Source of the DNA: Ornithinimicrobium sp.
GTDB taxonomy: Bacteria; Actinomycetota; Actinomycetes; Actinomycetales; Dermatophilaceae
Direction: 5' to 3'
Assembly (NCBI RefSeq): GCF_030537745.1
Contig: NZ_JAUNVI010000002.1
Span: 30,748 to 94,747 of the forward strand
DNA length: 64,000 bases
Position numbers and translations under genes: made by a program. The notes beneath the pieces were generated by a model. That model searched no databases and was not told the origin of the DNA. It saw only the letters and a list, made by a program, of their open reading frames with translations. Shown here one piece after another: positions 1-10,015 of this stretch (the first letter of the stretch is position 1; each line of letters starts with the position of its first letter).

Positions 1-364
1 CCAGGGTGATGCCGAAGGTCATCGCCGCCAGTGGCGTGACCGTCCCGCGCACGAGAGGCCGGTTGGAGGTGCGGTGCATGTGCGCGTCGATGTCGCGGTC
101 GACGTAGCAGTTGAGCACATTGGCGGACGCGGCGGCCAGGGTGCCGCCGATCAGGGTCGCGATGATCAGCCAGACCGGGGGGATCCCACGTTCGGCCAGG
201 AACATCACGGGAAAAGTCGTGACGAGCAGCAACTCGATGATCCGGGGCTTGGTCAAGGAGATGTAGTCCCCGACGACATCCCGCCAGCCGCGAGCCGCAC
301 CTGGCCCATCGGTCTCAGAGGTGCCGTCGGTCTGGCGCGCGGAACGCGGGTCGAGCGTGGTCAC
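1..364 (-). CDS. ctaB: Protoheme IX farnesyltransferase (heme O synthase), N-terminal part
   Basis: Integral-membrane UbiA-family prenyltransferase that converts heme B to heme O for cytochrome oxidase assembly. Only about 121 N-terminal residues lie in the window; the gene runs off the left edge. The visible part has the family hallmarks: a [15 protein letters not shown] stretch at the first membrane helix and the Asp-rich prenyl-diphosphate site [15 protein letters not shown] around residues 84-98. The GTG start at 364 is preceded by an AAGGA ribosome site. It is divergent from tkt across a 196-bp spacer, the arrangement usual in actinobacteria. Confidence 0.93.
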   Translation of the reverse strand, partial: MTTLDPRSARQTDGTSETDGPGAARGWRDVVGDYISLTKPRIIELLLVTTFPVMFLAERGIPPVWLIIATLIGGTLAAASANVLNCYVDRDIDAHMHRTSNRPLVRGTVTPLAAMTFGITL

Positions 365-560
365 GGTGTCCTTAGGTCTACCGGTGGGATCAGGTGGGGG
401 CGGCTCGCAGCAAGGCCCCGACGTTTCACCTGTGATGGTACTCCGTGCGGCGGTCGGACCAGACACCCGCGTGAGGTCACAGGTAAGGTCGAAGCATGCC
501 GTTCCGCCCCACCTCGGTCGGCCGAACAGGTCCACATCCTGCACGCGTCAAGGAGTCTTC

Positions 561-2810
561 GTGAGCGAAACCACCTCGCCCTACACATCCACCCGGGACG
601 ACAGCCTCGCCCGCCCGGTCGCTTCTGAGATCGGGTGGACCGACGCGGACGTGCGCGCGGTCGACACGGCACGCGTCCTCGCCGCTGACGCCGTCCAGAA
701 GGTCGGCAACGGTCACCCGGGCACCGCGATGAGCCTGGCTCCGCTCGCTTATCTGCTCTACCAAAACATCATGCGCCACGACCCTACGGACCCGCACTGG
801 CTGGGACGGGACCGCTTCGTGCTGTCCTGCGGGCATTCGAGCCTGACCCAGTACGTCCAGCTCTACCTGTCCGGCTACGGGCTGCAGATGGACGACCTGA
901 AGGCGCTGCGCACCTGGGGTAGCCAGACCCCAGGCCATCCGGAGGTGCACCACACCACCGGGGTGGAGATCACCACCGGTCCCCTGGGCTCCGGTATGGC
1001 GAGCGCCGTCGGCATGGCGATGGCGCAGCGTCGTCAGCGCGGACTCTTCGACGCGCAGGCCCAGGCGGGTAAGTCACCCTTCGACCACCACATCTGGGTC
1101 ATCGCCTCTGACGGTGACCTCATGGAGGGCGTGACCTCAGAGGCCAGCTCACTGGCCGGGCATCAGGAGCTCGGCAACCTGACGGTCGTCTACGACCAGA
1201 ACAAGATCTCCATCGAGGACGACACCGACATCTCCTTCAGCGAGGACGTGGGCAAGCGCTACGAGGCCTACGGCTGGAAGGTGGTAACCATCGACTGGCG
1301 CAGCACGGAGCCCTACACCGAGGACGTCGACTCCTTGGCTGCCGCGCTGCAGGCCTCCCGCACGAGCGACCGTCCCACTCTGGTCATCCTGCGCACGATC
1401 ATCGCGTGGCCCGCCCCGACCAAACGCGACACCGGAGCCGCCCACGGCTCGGCGCTGGGCGACGACGAAGTCGCGGCGACCAAGAAGCTGCTCGGCTTCG
1501 AGGCCGACGTCAGCTTCCCGGTGGAACCAGAGGTCCTGGCCCACGCCCGGAGGGTCATCGAACGCGGCCAGGCTGCGCACGCCGAGTGGGACTCGACCTA
1601 CCAGGCCTGGCGGTCAGAGAACGCGGATGGCGCGGCACTGCTCGACCGGCTGCTGGCCCAGGAGCTCCCCGAGGACTTGGACGAGGCGATCCCCGTCTTC
1701 CCGGCCGACGAGAAGGGCCTGGCCACCCGCGCGGCCTCCGGCGACATCCTGTCCGCGTTGGCACCGGTGCTGCCCGAGCTGTGGGGCGGGTCGGCCGACT
1801 TGGCCGGTTCCAACAACACCACGATGAAGGGTGCGGTCAGCTTCGTCCCGTCGACGTGGTCCACCCAGATGTTCCCGGGCGACCCCTACGGCCGCACGCT
1901 GCACTTCGGCATCCGCGAGAACGCGATGGGGATGATTCTCAGCGGCATGGCACTGGAGGGTCTGAACCGCCCTTACGGGGGCACCTTCCTGGTGTTCTCC
2001 GACTACATGCGTCCGGCCGTCCGGCTCGCCGCCCTGCAGCAGCTGCCGGTCATCTACGTCTGGACCCACGACAGCATCGGCCTGGGTGAGGACGGACCGA
2101 CCCACCAGCCGATCGAGCACCTAGCCTCGCTGCGTGCGATCCCGGGTCTAGACGTCATCCGCCCCGCGGACGCCAACGAGACCGCGGTTGCCTGGCGCAC
2201 CATCCTGGGTATCCACGACCGACCGACCGCACTGGCCCTGACCCGTCAAAACGTCCCGACCTTCGATCGTTCCGTCATGGGCGCGGCGGAGGGGACCGCC
2301 CGCGGCGGCTACGTGCTGGCTGAGGCCGAGGGAGGCGAGGCCGAGGTGATCCTGATCGGCACCGGCTCCGAGGTGGCGTTGGCCGTCGAGGCCCGTGAAC
2401 GACTCCAGGGCGAGGGCATCCCCACCCGCGTGGTGTCGTTGCCGTGCCGCGAGTGGTTCGAGGCCCAGGACCAGGACTACCGCGATGACGTGCTGCCGCC
2501 CGCGGTGCGCGCGCGGGTCTCCGTGGAGGCCGGGATCGCCCTGGGCTGGCGAGAGCTGGTCGGTGATGCGGGCCGGATCATCAGCATCGACCACTTCGGC
2601 GCCTCCGCCGACTACCAGACCCTCTTCCGAGAGTTCGGGATCACTGCCGACGCCGTCGTGGCCGCCGCGCAGGACTCGCTGAAGGCTGCCTCCGGCGCCG
2701 CCAACGGCAGCACCCCTGGCCACTCCACACCCCCCGAGCCCTCCGGCGGACAGAACCCTCTGGGTGATGCCGGCGAGGGCACCACCTCCACCGACCAGTC
2801 CCAGAAGTGA
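561..2810 (+). CDS. tkt: Transketolase
   Basis: Thiamine-diphosphate enzyme moving two-carbon ketol units between sugar phosphates in the non-oxidative pentose phosphate pathway; 749 residues. The N-terminal GNGHPGTA motif (about 49-56), the TPP-binding SDGDLMEG motif (about 183-190) and the pyrimidine-domain [10 protein letters not shown] (about 448-457) are all visible. The GTG start at 561 is chosen because AAGGAG lies 5 nt upstream; an upstream in-frame extension to 321 has no family similarity. The C-terminus carries about 45 extra low-complexity residues rich in Ser, Gly, Pro and Thr beyond the family core. The stop overlaps the next gene by 4 nt, starting a coupled block tkt-tal-pgi-zwf-opcA. 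Confidence 0.97.
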   Translation: MSETTSPYTSTRDDSLARPVASEIGWTDADVRAVDTARVLAADAVQKVGNGHPGTAMSLAPLAYLLYQNIMRHDPTDPHWLGRDRFVLSCGHSSLTQYVQLYLSGYGLQMDDLKALRTWGSQTPGHPEVHHTTGVEITTGPLGSGMASAVGMAMAQRRQRGLFDAQAQAGKSPFDHHIWVIASDGDLMEGVTSEASSLAGHQELGNLTVVYDQNKISIEDDTDISFSEDVGKRYEAYGWKVVTIDWRSTEPYTEDVDSLAAALQASRTSDRPTLVILRTIIAWPAPTKRDTGAAHGSALGDDEVAATKKLLGFEADVSFPVEPEVLAHARRVIERGQAAHAEWDSTYQAWRSENADGAALLDRLLAQELPEDLDEAIPVFPADEKGLATRAASGDILSALAPVLPELWGGSADLAGSNNTTMKGAVSFVPSTWSTQMFPGDPYGRTLHFGIRENAMGMILSGMALEGLNRPYGGTFLVFSDYMRPAVRLAALQQLPVIYVWTHDSIGLGEDGPTHQPIEHLASLRAIPGLDVIRPADANETAVAWRTILGIHDRPTALALTRQNVPTFDRSVMGAAEGTARGGYVLAEAEGGEAEVILIGTGSEVALAVEARERLQGEGIPTRVVSLPCREWFEAQDQDYRDDVLPPAVRARVSVEAGIALGWRELVGDAGRIISIDHFGASADYQTLFREFGITADAVVAAAQDSLKAASGAANGSTPGHSTPPEPSGGQNPLGDAGEGTTSTDQSQK

Positions 2811-3985
2811 GTGATGTGACGATGATCGATTCCCCCAGCACCAGGACCACGCTGCACGACCTTGCCGACCTCGGCGTCTCCGTCTGGCTCGACGACCTCA
2901 ACCGTCCGATGATCACCAGCGGCGACCTCGCGCGCTATATCGACCGCGGCGTCCGTGGCATGACCACCAACCCCACGATCTTTGCCAACGCGCTCTCCGA
3001 AGGAAACGCCTACGACGAGCAGCTCTCCACGCTCACCGGCCAGAACGCCGACGAGGCCGTCTTCACCCTGACCACCGAAGACGTCCGCAGCGCCTGCGAC
3101 ATCTTCGCCCCGCTCTTTGCCGACAGCGACGGCGTCGACGGTCGGGTCTCGATCGAGGTCGAGCCCTCTCTCGCCGCCGACACCGCCGGCTCGGTCGCGA
3201 TGGGCAAGCGGCTGTGGGCCGCAGTCGACCGCCCCAACCTGTTCATCAAGGTGCCCGCCACCCTCGAAGGTCTGCCCGCCATCAGCCAGCTGCTCGCCGA
3301 GGGGATCAGCGTCAACGTCACCTTGATCTTCGCTCTCGACCGCTACCGCGGCGTGATGAACGCCTTCCTGACCGGACTGGAGCAGGCCCGGGAGAAGGGT
3401 CTGGACCTGTCCACGATCCACTCGGTGGCCAGCTTCTTCGTCTCCCGCGTCGACACCGAAGTGGACGCACGCCTGGAAAAGATCGGCTCCCCCGAGGCGC
3501 TGGGACTGCGGGGCAAGGCAGGGGTCGCCAACGCCCAACTGGCCTATCAGGCGTTCGAAGAGGTCTTCGGCACACCGCGCTGGCAGAACCTCGCCGATGA
3601 CGGAGCCCACGTGCAACGACCGCTCTGGGCCTCCACGGGCGTGAAGAACCCGGACTACCCCGACACTCTCTACGTCACCGAGCTGGTCGCGCCGCACACC
3701 GTCAACACCATGCCGGACAAGACGATGGAGGCAACCATCGACCACGCCGAGCTGCGGGGCGACACTGTGACCGGCTCCTACGCGGAGGCGCAGCAGGTGC
3801 TCGACGACCTTGAGCGGGTCGGGGTTTCCTACAACGACGTCGTGGAACTGCTGGAGACCGAAGGTGTGGAGAAGTTCGACAAGTCCTGGTCAGAGCTGCT
3901 CGAGCAGGTGCAGGGCCAGCTGGCCAAGACCGAGGGCGCAACCGACGCGAGCACCGCGGACGACGGCCCAGCCGGTGACGCATGA
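2807..3985 (+). CDS. tal: Transaldolase
   Basis: Transfers a dihydroxyacetone unit from sedoheptulose 7-phosphate to glyceraldehyde 3-phosphate, using a lysine Schiff base; 392 residues. The substrate motif [11 protein letters not shown] lies at about 54-64 and the Schiff-base lysine is probably the one in [11 protein letters not shown] (about 148). The N-terminal [10 protein letters not shown]-like stretch (here [11 protein letters not shown]) is typical of the actinobacterial form. GTG start within the tkt stop (GTGA); an ATG at 2822 is an alternative start. The C-terminus has a short acidic/Ala tail. Couples by a 4-nt overlap to pgi. Confidence 0.96.
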   Translation: MSDVTMIDSPSTRTTLHDLADLGVSVWLDDLNRPMITSGDLARYIDRGVRGMTTNPTIFANALSEGNAYDEQLSTLTGQNADEAVFTLTTEDVRSACDIFAPLFADSDGVDGRVSIEVEPSLAADTAGSVAMGKRLWAAVDRPNLFIKVPATLEGLPAISQLLAEGISVNVTLIFALDRYRGVMNAFLTGLEQAREKGLDLSTIHSVASFFVSRVDTEVDARLEKIGSPEALGLRGKAGVANAQLAYQAFEEVFGTPRWQNLADDGAHVQRPLWASTGVKNPDYPDTLYVTELVAPHTVNTMPDKTMEATIDHAELRGDTVTGSYAEAQQVLDDLERVGVSYNDVVELLETEGVEKFDKSWSELLEQVQGQLAKTEGATDASTADDGPAGDA

Positions 3986-5649
3986 GCAGCGTCATCGTCC
4001 AAGCCGTCGGCGCGGCTGCGGACGCCGTGGTGCGACACCTCCCCACCCTCGTGGAGGAGCAGGTGGCCTCCCGCCTGTTTGCCCAGGACTCGACGCTGTG
4101 GGGACCGCAGGCCGAGGCGGAAGCCTCGGTCCGGCTCTCCTGGGTCGGTCTTCCGCGGACCTCCCGGCCGCTGCTGGGCGAGATCGCCGCGCTACGCGAG
4201 CAGTTGCGCGAGCGTGGAGTGACCCGCATCGTGCTGTGCGGCATGGGGGGCTCGTCGCTGGCTCCTGAGGTGATCTGCGCCACTGCCGGGGTCCCCCTCG
4301 TGATCCTGGACAGCTCGGACGCCGACATGGTCCGGGACGCGCTGGCCGGGGACCTCTCCTCCACGGCCGTCGTCGTCTCCTCCAAGTCCGGGTCCACCCT
4401 GGAGACCGACTCTCAGCGTCGGGTCTTCGTCCACGCCTTCAGCCAGGCCGGGATCGACCCCACCGAACGCGTCGTCATCGTGACCGATCCCGGCAGCCCT
4501 CTCGACAAGCAGTCCCGTGCCGACGGCTACCGGGTCGTCAACGCCGACCCGGACGTGGGCGGACGTTACTCCGCGCTCACCGCCTTCGGGCTGGTGCCCT
4601 CCGGGCTGGCCGGGGCTGACATCGAGGCCCTGCTCGACGAGGCCGAGATGGTCAGCGACCTGCTGGCCGAGGACGACGAGGCCAACCCGGCGCTGCGGCT
4701 CGGCGCCGCCATCGCGGGCACCGAGCCGCTCCGCGACAAACTGCTGTTCACCGACGCCGGCTCGGGCATCGTCGGTCTCGCGGACTGGGCCGAGCAGCTG
4801 ATCGCCGAGTCCACGGGCAAGCAGGGCACCGGTGTCTTGCCGGTGGTCGTGCCGCAGGGCGTCTCTGCCACCGTCGGCATCACCGACCCCGCGGACTGCA
4901 CGGTCGTCGTGCTCGCTGCCGACGACGACGACGATGACGATGAGGATGACGACCACCATGAGGTCCCCGACCTCGCGGCCGCGACCGAGGCTGGCTCCCA
5001 GGTGTCCGTCGCCGGCAGCCTCGGGGCACAGCTCCTGCTCTGGGAGGCGGCCACCGCCGTCGCGGGGCGCATCCTGGGCATCAACCCGTTCGACCAACCT
5101 GATGTCGAGAGCGCCAAGGACGCAGCCCGCGAGATCATGGATGCCGGCGGCGGCGCGGCGAGCGACGCTGCTGCCGTCGACGGCGCGGTCGAGATCCGCG
5201 CGGTCGGTGGTGACTGGCTCCCAGCCGGGACCAGCACGGTCTCTGGTGCCCTCGACGCGCTGCTGTCCCAACTCGACCCGAAGCGCGGCTATCTGGCCGT
5301 GATGGTCTATCTCGACCGACTCGAGCACGCCGAGTTGGCGCAGGTCCAGGCAGATCTGGTGCAGCGTGCCGGCCGCCCGGTGACCTTCGGCTGGGGTCCA
5401 CGGTTCCTCCACTCGACGGGTCAATACCACAAGGGCGGCCCCGCGCAGGGCGTCTACCTGCAGGTCACCGCCGCCCCGAAGCAGGACCTCACCGTCCCCG
5501 GCAAGGACTTCACCTTCGGGGAGTTCATTGCCGCCCAGGCCGCCGGGGACGCCTCCGTCCTCGCTGACCATGGCCGGCCAGTGCTGCGGCTGCACCTCAC
5601 CGATCAGACCCGTGGCCTCGAGCAACTGCGAGAGGTCCTCAGCCCGTGA
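3982..5649 (+). CDS. pgi: Glucose-6-phosphate isomerase, actinobacterial type with acidic insert
   Basis: Interconverts glucose 6-phosphate and fructose 6-phosphate; 555 residues. The SIS-domain sugar-phosphate site is visible: [11 protein letters not shown] (about 80-90), SSKSGST(L)ET (about 133-142) and [12 protein letters not shown] (about 193-204), followed by STGKQGTG (about 275-282). The sequence then has an unusual run of Asp with Glu and two His (codons 4920-4960, residues about 313-327) before [11 protein letters not shown]. The run is encoded by mixed GAC/GAT/GAG codons and keeps frame, so it is not an obvious sequencing artefact. It overlaps tal and zwf by 4 nt each. The placement between tal and zwf fits cycling of hexose phosphate into the oxidative pathway. 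Confidence 0.92.
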   Translation: MSSVIVQAVGAAADAVVRHLPTLVEEQVASRLFAQDSTLWGPQAEAEASVRLSWVGLPRTSRPLLGEIAALREQLRERGVTRIVLCGMGGSSLAPEVICATAGVPLVILDSSDADMVRDALAGDLSSTAVVVSSKSGSTLETDSQRRVFVHAFSQAGIDPTERVVIVTDPGSPLDKQSRADGYRVVNADPDVGGRYSALTAFGLVPSGLAGADIEALLDEAEMVSDLLAEDDEANPALRLGAAIAGTEPLRDKLLFTDAGSGIVGLADWAEQLIAESTGKQGTGVLPVVVPQGVSATVGITDPADCTVVVLAADDDDDDDEDDDHHEVPDLAAATEAGSQVSVAGSLGAQLLLWEAATAVAGRILGINPFDQPDVESAKDAAREIMDAGGGAASDAAAVDGAVEIRAVGGDWLPAGTSTVSGALDALLSQLDPKRGYLAVMVYLDRLEHAELAQVQADLVQRAGRPVTFGWGPRFLHSTGQYHKGGPAQGVYLQVTAAPKQDLTVPGKDFTFGEFIAAQAAGDASVLADHGRPVLRLHLTDQTRGLEQLREVLSP

Positions 5650-7193
5650 CGAAGCTAGCTCCGGTCACGGTCGAGCACAACCCGCTGCGGGACCCGGACG
5701 ACAAGCGGCTGCCGCGCATCGCCGGGCCGTGCAGCATGGTGATGTTCGGCGTCACAGGCGACCTTGCCCGCAAGAAACTCATGCCGGCCATCTACGACCT
5801 GGCCAACCGCGGTCTGCTGCCGCCAGGCTTCTCCCTCGTCGGTTTTGCCCGGCGGCAGTGGGCCGACGAAGACTTCGCCAAGGTGGTCCACGACTCCGTC
5901 CGAGCGCACGCGAGGACAGAGTTTCGGGAGGAGGTATGGCGATCCCTCGCGGAAGGCTTCCGTTTCGTCCCCGGCACCTTCGACGACCCGGACGCCTTCG
6001 AGCTGTTGTCCAAGACGGTGCACCGGCTTGACGAAGAGCGCGGGACCGGGGGCAACCACGCTTTCTACCTCTCCATCCCGCCGGACTGGTTTGCGCCCGT
6101 GTGCCACCAGCTCAAGGAGTCGGGTCTGTCCGACGCGCAACCGGGCACCTGGCGGCGGGTGGTCATCGAGAAGCCGTTCGGGCATGACCTGGCCAGCGCC
6201 GTGGAGCTCAACAAGATCGTCGAGGAGGTCTTCCCGCCGGACTCGGTCTTCCGCATCGACCACTACCTCGGCAAGGAGACCGTCCAGAACATCCTGGCGT
6301 TGCGCTTCGCCAACCAGATGTTCGAGCCGATCTGGAACAGTCACTATGTAGACCACGTGCAGATCACGATGGCCGAGGACATCGGCATCGGGGGTCGCGC
6401 CGGCTACTACGACGAGGTCGGGGCGGCGCGAGACGTCATCCAGAACCACCTCCTCCAGCTCCTCGCGCTCACCGCGATGGAGGCACCCGTCGCCTTCACC
6501 GCCGAGGCGGTGCGGAGCGAGAAGGAAAAGATCCTGATGTCGGTCAAGCTCCCCGAGGACCTTGAGGAGGGGACCTGCCGAGGGCAGTACACCGCCGGCT
6601 GGCAGGGCGATGCGCTGGTGAGCGGCTACCTCGAGGAGGAGGGTGTCGACCCGGGCTCCACCACAGAGACGTATGCCGCGATGAGACTCGCCGTGCACAC
6701 CCGGCGATGGGCGGGTGTGCCCTTCTACCTGCGCACCGGCAAGCGGCTCGGCAAGCGGGTGACCGAGATCGCTATCGTCCTGAAGCGGGCGCCGCACCTG
6801 CCGTTCACTGACACCGCGACCGAAGAGCTGGGCCAGAACGCAGTCGTCATCCGGGTCCAGCCTGACGAGGGCGTGACCATGCGCTTCGGGTCCAAGGTGC
6901 CCGGCAGCCAGATGGAGGTGCGTGACGTCACGATGGACTTCGGCTACGGCGCCTCCTTCACCGAGTCCAGTCCGGAGGCCTACGAGCGGCTCATCCTCGA
7001 CGTACTGCTCGGCGAGCCCCCGCTGTTCCCGCGGCACCAGGAAGTCGAGTCGTCCTGGCGGATCCTCGACCCGATCATCCAGCACTGGGCGGCCAGCCCG
7101 GTCCCGCCGCACCCGTATCCCGCGGGCACGTGGGGGCCGGACGCGGCCGACGAGTTGATGCGGCGCGATGGCCGCGAGTGGAGACTCCCATGA
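5646..7193 (+). CDS. zwf: Glucose-6-phosphate 1-dehydrogenase
   Basis: First oxidative step of the pentose phosphate pathway, giving 6-phosphogluconolactone and reduced NADP; 515 residues, normal length. Seen: the dinucleotide-binding FGVTGDLARKKLMPA near residue 35, VIEKPFGHDLASA near 175, and the active-site RIDHYLGKETVQN near 203-215. GTG start inside the pgi stop (GTGA). Its product OpcA partner follows with an ATGA overlap. OpcA is known to stimulate or assemble this enzyme in actinobacteria and cyanobacteria. Confidence 0.97.
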   Translation: MTKLAPVTVEHNPLRDPDDKRLPRIAGPCSMVMFGVTGDLARKKLMPAIYDLANRGLLPPGFSLVGFARRQWADEDFAKVVHDSVRAHARTEFREEVWRSLAEGFRFVPGTFDDPDAFELLSKTVHRLDEERGTGGNHAFYLSIPPDWFAPVCHQLKESGLSDAQPGTWRRVVIEKPFGHDLASAVELNKIVEEVFPPDSVFRIDHYLGKETVQNILALRFANQMFEPIWNSHYVDHVQITMAEDIGIGGRAGYYDEVGAARDVIQNHLLQLLALTAMEAPVAFTAEAVRSEKEKILMSVKLPEDLEEGTCRGQYTAGWQGDALVSGYLEEEGVDPGSTTETYAAMRLAVHTRRWAGVPFYLRTGKRLGKRVTEIAIVLKRAPHLPFTDTATEELGQNAVVIRVQPDEGVTMRFGSKVPGSQMEVRDVTMDFGYGASFTESSPEAYERLILDVLLGEPPLFPRHQEVESSWRILDPIIQHWAASPVPPHPYPAGTWGPDAADELMRRDGREWRLP

Positions 7194-9058
7194 TCCAAGA
7201 CCTGCCCAGCACCTCGACGCGCGCCGTCACCAAGGAACTGCTGCGGTTGCGCAACGACGTGGGGGCCATGGCAATGGGCCGCGTCCTCACCCTGCTGGTC
7301 GCGGTGGGCGAGGACGACGCGGACCAGGCGATCGCCGCTGCCAACGAAGCCACCCGTCAGCACCCCGCGCGGATCCTGGTGCTCGTCTCGGCCAACAGCC
7401 GGGGCAAAGGACGGTTGGACGCCCAGATCCGGATCGGCGGCGATGCGGGGGCGAGCGAGATCGTGGTGCTTCGGCTCTTCGGTGAGCTCAGTGGGCAGCC
7501 TGCTGCAGTGGTCACCCCGCTGCTCCTGCCTGACTCACCGATCGTGACCTGGTGGCCGGCGGACGCCCCCAGCGATGTCGGCAGCTCGCCACTGGGCCAG
7601 ATGTCACACCGCCGCATCACCGATGCTGCTGCTGCGCCGAAACGGGGTGCTGCGTTGCGTCGTCGCGGGAAGAACTACCTGGATGGCGACACCGACCTGG
7701 CCTGGACCCGGGTGACGCGGTGGCGCGCGCTGCTCGCGGCCGCCCTCGAGGGAGCACCCTACGAAGAGGTCGAGGAGGTGCACGTCACGGCCGAGGCAGA
7801 TGAACCCAGCGCCGACCTCCTCGCAGGCTGGCTCGCCGCTTCCCTGGGGGCGCGGGTCACCCGGGTCCGCAGTGCGCCGGGCAGTGGGCTAGTCAGCGTC
7901 CGGTTGGACCGCGCCTCGGGGCCGATCGACCTGGTGCGCACCGACGGCGGCGGCGACACCGCGACCCTGAGCCGTCCCGACACCCTGCCCAGGCTGGTGG
8001 CGCTCCATACCCTCACCCTGGCGGACGTTCTCGCCGAGGAGCTCCGGCGGCTGGATGCCGACGAGGTCTACGCCCGGGCGCTCTGCGTGGGACTCCCGCT
8101 GGTGCGTAAGGGAGCCTCGAGGTCCGAGGCGGTCCGCGACGGGAAAGTCCCCGACGGACCCGCCGACGTCGACATCGCCGACCGGGACCGCTTCTCCTCC
8201 TCCGAGTTTGAAGGGGCACCGCCCTCGGACCAGACCGACACCGACGAGCTGCGAGAGCTGGTCGACGCCGAGCTCGCCGCTGCCAGGAAGGCCGACCTGC
8301 GGGTCTACCCCGACGCGAAAGCGGTCTCCCAGGCGGTCGTCGACGAGCTCCTGCCCCGGGTGCAGGACGTGGTCAGGGCTCGCGGCATCTGCCACGTCGT
8401 GCTGACCGGCGGCTCTATGGGGACAGCCGTGATGGCTGCGCTGGGCAGCCGTGCCAGGGCCGGCGAGCTGGACCGCTCGGCGTGGAGAAAAGTGCATCTG
8501 TGGTGGGGTGACGAGCGTTTTGTCCCCGCCGGCGACCCGGACCGCACGGACGGCCAGGCCGACGAGGTCGGCCTGAGTGATCTCCCGGTGCTCAAGAAGA
8601 ATGTGCACCGAGTGGCGTACGCCCGCGGCGAGGACCCGGCCCGGCTGGCAACGGCTGCTGCCGACTACGCGACGGAGTTGGCAGCAGCGGCGGCCAATGA
8701 GGAGGCGGAGCGGCCCGCGGATGCCCCCGCTGTCCCGGCCTTCGACGTCCTCATGCTCGGCGTCGGTCCCGACGCCCACGTGGCCTCATTGTTTCCCGGC
8801 CGCCGCGAGCTCTCCCTCACCTCCACGACGACCGCGCCGGTCGAAAACTCGCCCAAGCCGCCACCGTTGCGGGTGACCATGACGCTGCCGGCCCTGAATT
8901 TCGCCCGCGCGGTGTGGTTCGTGGTCGCGGGAGACGATAAGGCGGAGGCGGTGCGCCGGGCCCTCGCGACTCGCGACGACCATCAGGTCCCTGCGTCCTG
9001 CGTGCGCGGGCGGTCGGAGACGATCTGGTGGACCGACGAGGCAGCCGGGGGCCGCTGA
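7190..9058 (+). CDS. OpcA-6-phosphogluconolactonase fusion protein
   Basis: A single 622-residue frame joining two genes that are normally separate. Residues 1 to about 310 are OpcA, the G6PDH assembly protein (PLLLPDSPIVTWWP, SHRRITDAA, LAWTRVTRWRALLAA). Residues about 367-622 are 6-phosphogluconolactonase (Pgl): LTGGSMGTAVM near 404, WWGDERFVPAGDPDRT near 439, and LGVGPDAHVASLFPG near 523. The usual Pgl motif is GPDGH, so the Gly is Ala here. The joint is a polar acidic linker of roughly 55 residues. I found no stop, and no in-frame ATG or GTG just before the Pgl domain. The ATG at 7190 overlaps the zwf stop. The fusion would place the lactone-hydrolysing step directly on the zwf partner. 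Confidence 0.9.
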   Translation: MIQDLPSTSTRAVTKELLRLRNDVGAMAMGRVLTLLVAVGEDDADQAIAAANEATRQHPARILVLVSANSRGKGRLDAQIRIGGDAGASEIVVLRLFGELSGQPAAVVTPLLLPDSPIVTWWPADAPSDVGSSPLGQMSHRRITDAAAAPKRGAALRRRGKNYLDGDTDLAWTRVTRWRALLAAALEGAPYEEVEEVHVTAEADEPSADLLAGWLAASLGARVTRVRSAPGSGLVSVRLDRASGPIDLVRTDGGGDTATLSRPDTLPRLVALHTLTLADVLAEELRRLDADEVYARALCVGLPLVRKGASRSEAVRDGKVPDGPADVDIADRDRFSSSEFEGAPPSDQTDTDELRELVDAELAAARKADLRVYPDAKAVSQAVVDELLPRVQDVVRARGICHVVLTGGSMGTAVMAALGSRARAGELDRSAWRKVHLWWGDERFVPAGDPDRTDGQADEVGLSDLPVLKKNVHRVAYARGEDPARLATAAADYATELAAAAANEEAERPADAPAVPAFDVLMLGVGPDAHVASLFPGRRELSLTSTTTAPVENSPKPPPLRVTMTLPALNFARAVWFVVAGDDKAEAVRRALATRDDHQVPASCVRGRSETIWWTDEAAGGR

Positions 9059-9126
9059 GGCAACTCAGACTCGATCGAGGCGGGGCGCTCTGCTGCGAGG
9101 CTGTGGCGAGCCGGTCGTGCAGTCCG

Positions 9127-9492
9127 TCAGGACCCCTGCGCGCCTCGGCCCACCCCACGGGCCCGCATGGTGGCGATCGCCTCATCGAGCAGCGCGGCGC
9201 CGTCGGTGTCGCTGCGACGCTCCTTGACGTAGGCCAGGTGGGTCTTGTAGGGCTCGGTCTGGACCCGGGCCGGTGGGTTTTCTTTGTCCTGGCCGGCCGG
9301 CAAACCACAGGAAGAGCAGTCCCAGACCTGCGGGATCTCCACCTCGTTGTGACCGGAGAAACTCGGGCGCGTCTCGTGGCCGTTCCCGCACCAGAAACTG
9401 ACGAAGACCCGCGGCGCGGACTCGCCGCGTTCGCTCTCCCCCATCGGACCTGAGCCCACGCGCCTGCCCTTGATCGCGTTGTTGCCAGCCAT
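9127..9492 (-). CDS. rbpA: RNA polymerase-binding protein RbpA
   Basis: Actinobacteria-specific transcription factor that binds RNA polymerase and principal sigma factors and stabilises the open promoter complex; 121 residues. The N-terminal MAGNNAIKGRRVGSGPMGE, the zinc-binding core FWCGNGHETRPSF...WDCSSCGLPAG, and the C-terminal sigma-interacting part with KTHLAYVKERRSDTDG are all present. ATG at 9492 is chosen because AGGAGG sits 7 nt upstream; the frame extends further up without similarity. It is convergent with the opcA-pgl gene, 68 bp away, and follows secG. Confidence 0.96.
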   Translation of the reverse strand: MAGNNAIKGRRVGSGPMGESERGESAPRVFVSFWCGNGHETRPSFSGHNEVEIPQVWDCSSCGLPAGQDKENPPARVQTEPYKTHLAYVKERRSDTDGAALLDEAIATMRARGVGRGAQGS

Positions 9493-9598
9493 CGATGCCT
9501 CCTGTGTGCGCGTGCGGCCAGACCGGTTCGCGCGTGCCACAGCGCGGGTCACCTCGTGGGGTGAGCCTAAACCGCGCTGCCTCTGCGCGTGGCAGGTG

Positions 9599-9615
9599 GT
9601 GGGGCGTGTCCCCAC
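9599..9615 (-). terminator. Short GC hairpin after secG
   Basis: A 6-bp stem (GTGGGG/CCCCAC) with a 5-nt loop lies 8 nt downstream of the secG stop on the leftward strand. It has no T-tract. It could end or attenuate the gap-pgk-tpiA-secG transcript before rbpA. Confidence 0.35.
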
Positions 9616-9623
9616 AGGCACTC

Positions 9624-9866
9624 TCAGCTGAAGCGGGTCAGGACACCCAGGCCGACGACGACAGCGGCCCAGATGAGCGCGATGGCGATGGTGATGCGGC
9701 TGAGGTTCTTCTCGGCCACCGAGGAGCCGCCCAGGCTGCTGCTCATGCCACCACCGAACATGTCGGACATGCCGCCGCCGCGGCCCTTGTGCATCAGGAT
9801 AAGGAGCACCAGGAAGCAACTGGTCAGGACCAGCAGCGTATTGAGGAACCAGCGCACATACTCCAC
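9624..9866 (-). CDS. secG: Preprotein translocase subunit SecG
   Basis: Small SecYEG channel subunit with two membrane helices: WFLNTLLVLTSCFLVLLILMH (first 25 residues) and ITIAIALIWAAVVVGLGVLT at the C-terminus, joined by the Gly-rich GRGGGMSDMFGGGMSSSLGGS loop typical of the family. With the GTG at 9866 (VEYVRWFL) the product is 80 residues, the usual length. An ATG at 9908 would add 14 residues but has no recognisable ribosome site. Position after tpiA is the conserved actinobacterial order. Confidence 0.9.
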   Translation of the reverse strand: MEYVRWFLNTLLVLTSCFLVLLILMHKGRGGGMSDMFGGGMSSSLGGSSVAEKNLSRITIAIALIWAAVVVGLGVLTRFS

Positions 9867-10015
9867 GCGGGGCACACCTTCGTCGTTGGGGAAGATTGGC
9901 GGCGTCATTCAGGGAACTGCGCCGTCCGACAGCCTAACTCAGGGGGTGGTCATCGACCCAAGCAACGTGCGCACACCGCGTCCTTGGGGGGTCGCCGAGG
10001 GACCGTTGCTCAGCT

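Noticed and set aside
4192-7112. Long open frames (about 480 codons) antisense to pgi and zwf
   Set aside because: They mirror strongly coding G+C-rich genes on the other strand, show no recognisable domain, and have no ribosome site. Frame shadows are common at this base composition.
9867-10015. Extra small gene between secG and tpiA
   Set aside because: Only short frames without ribosome sites; nothing supports coding.
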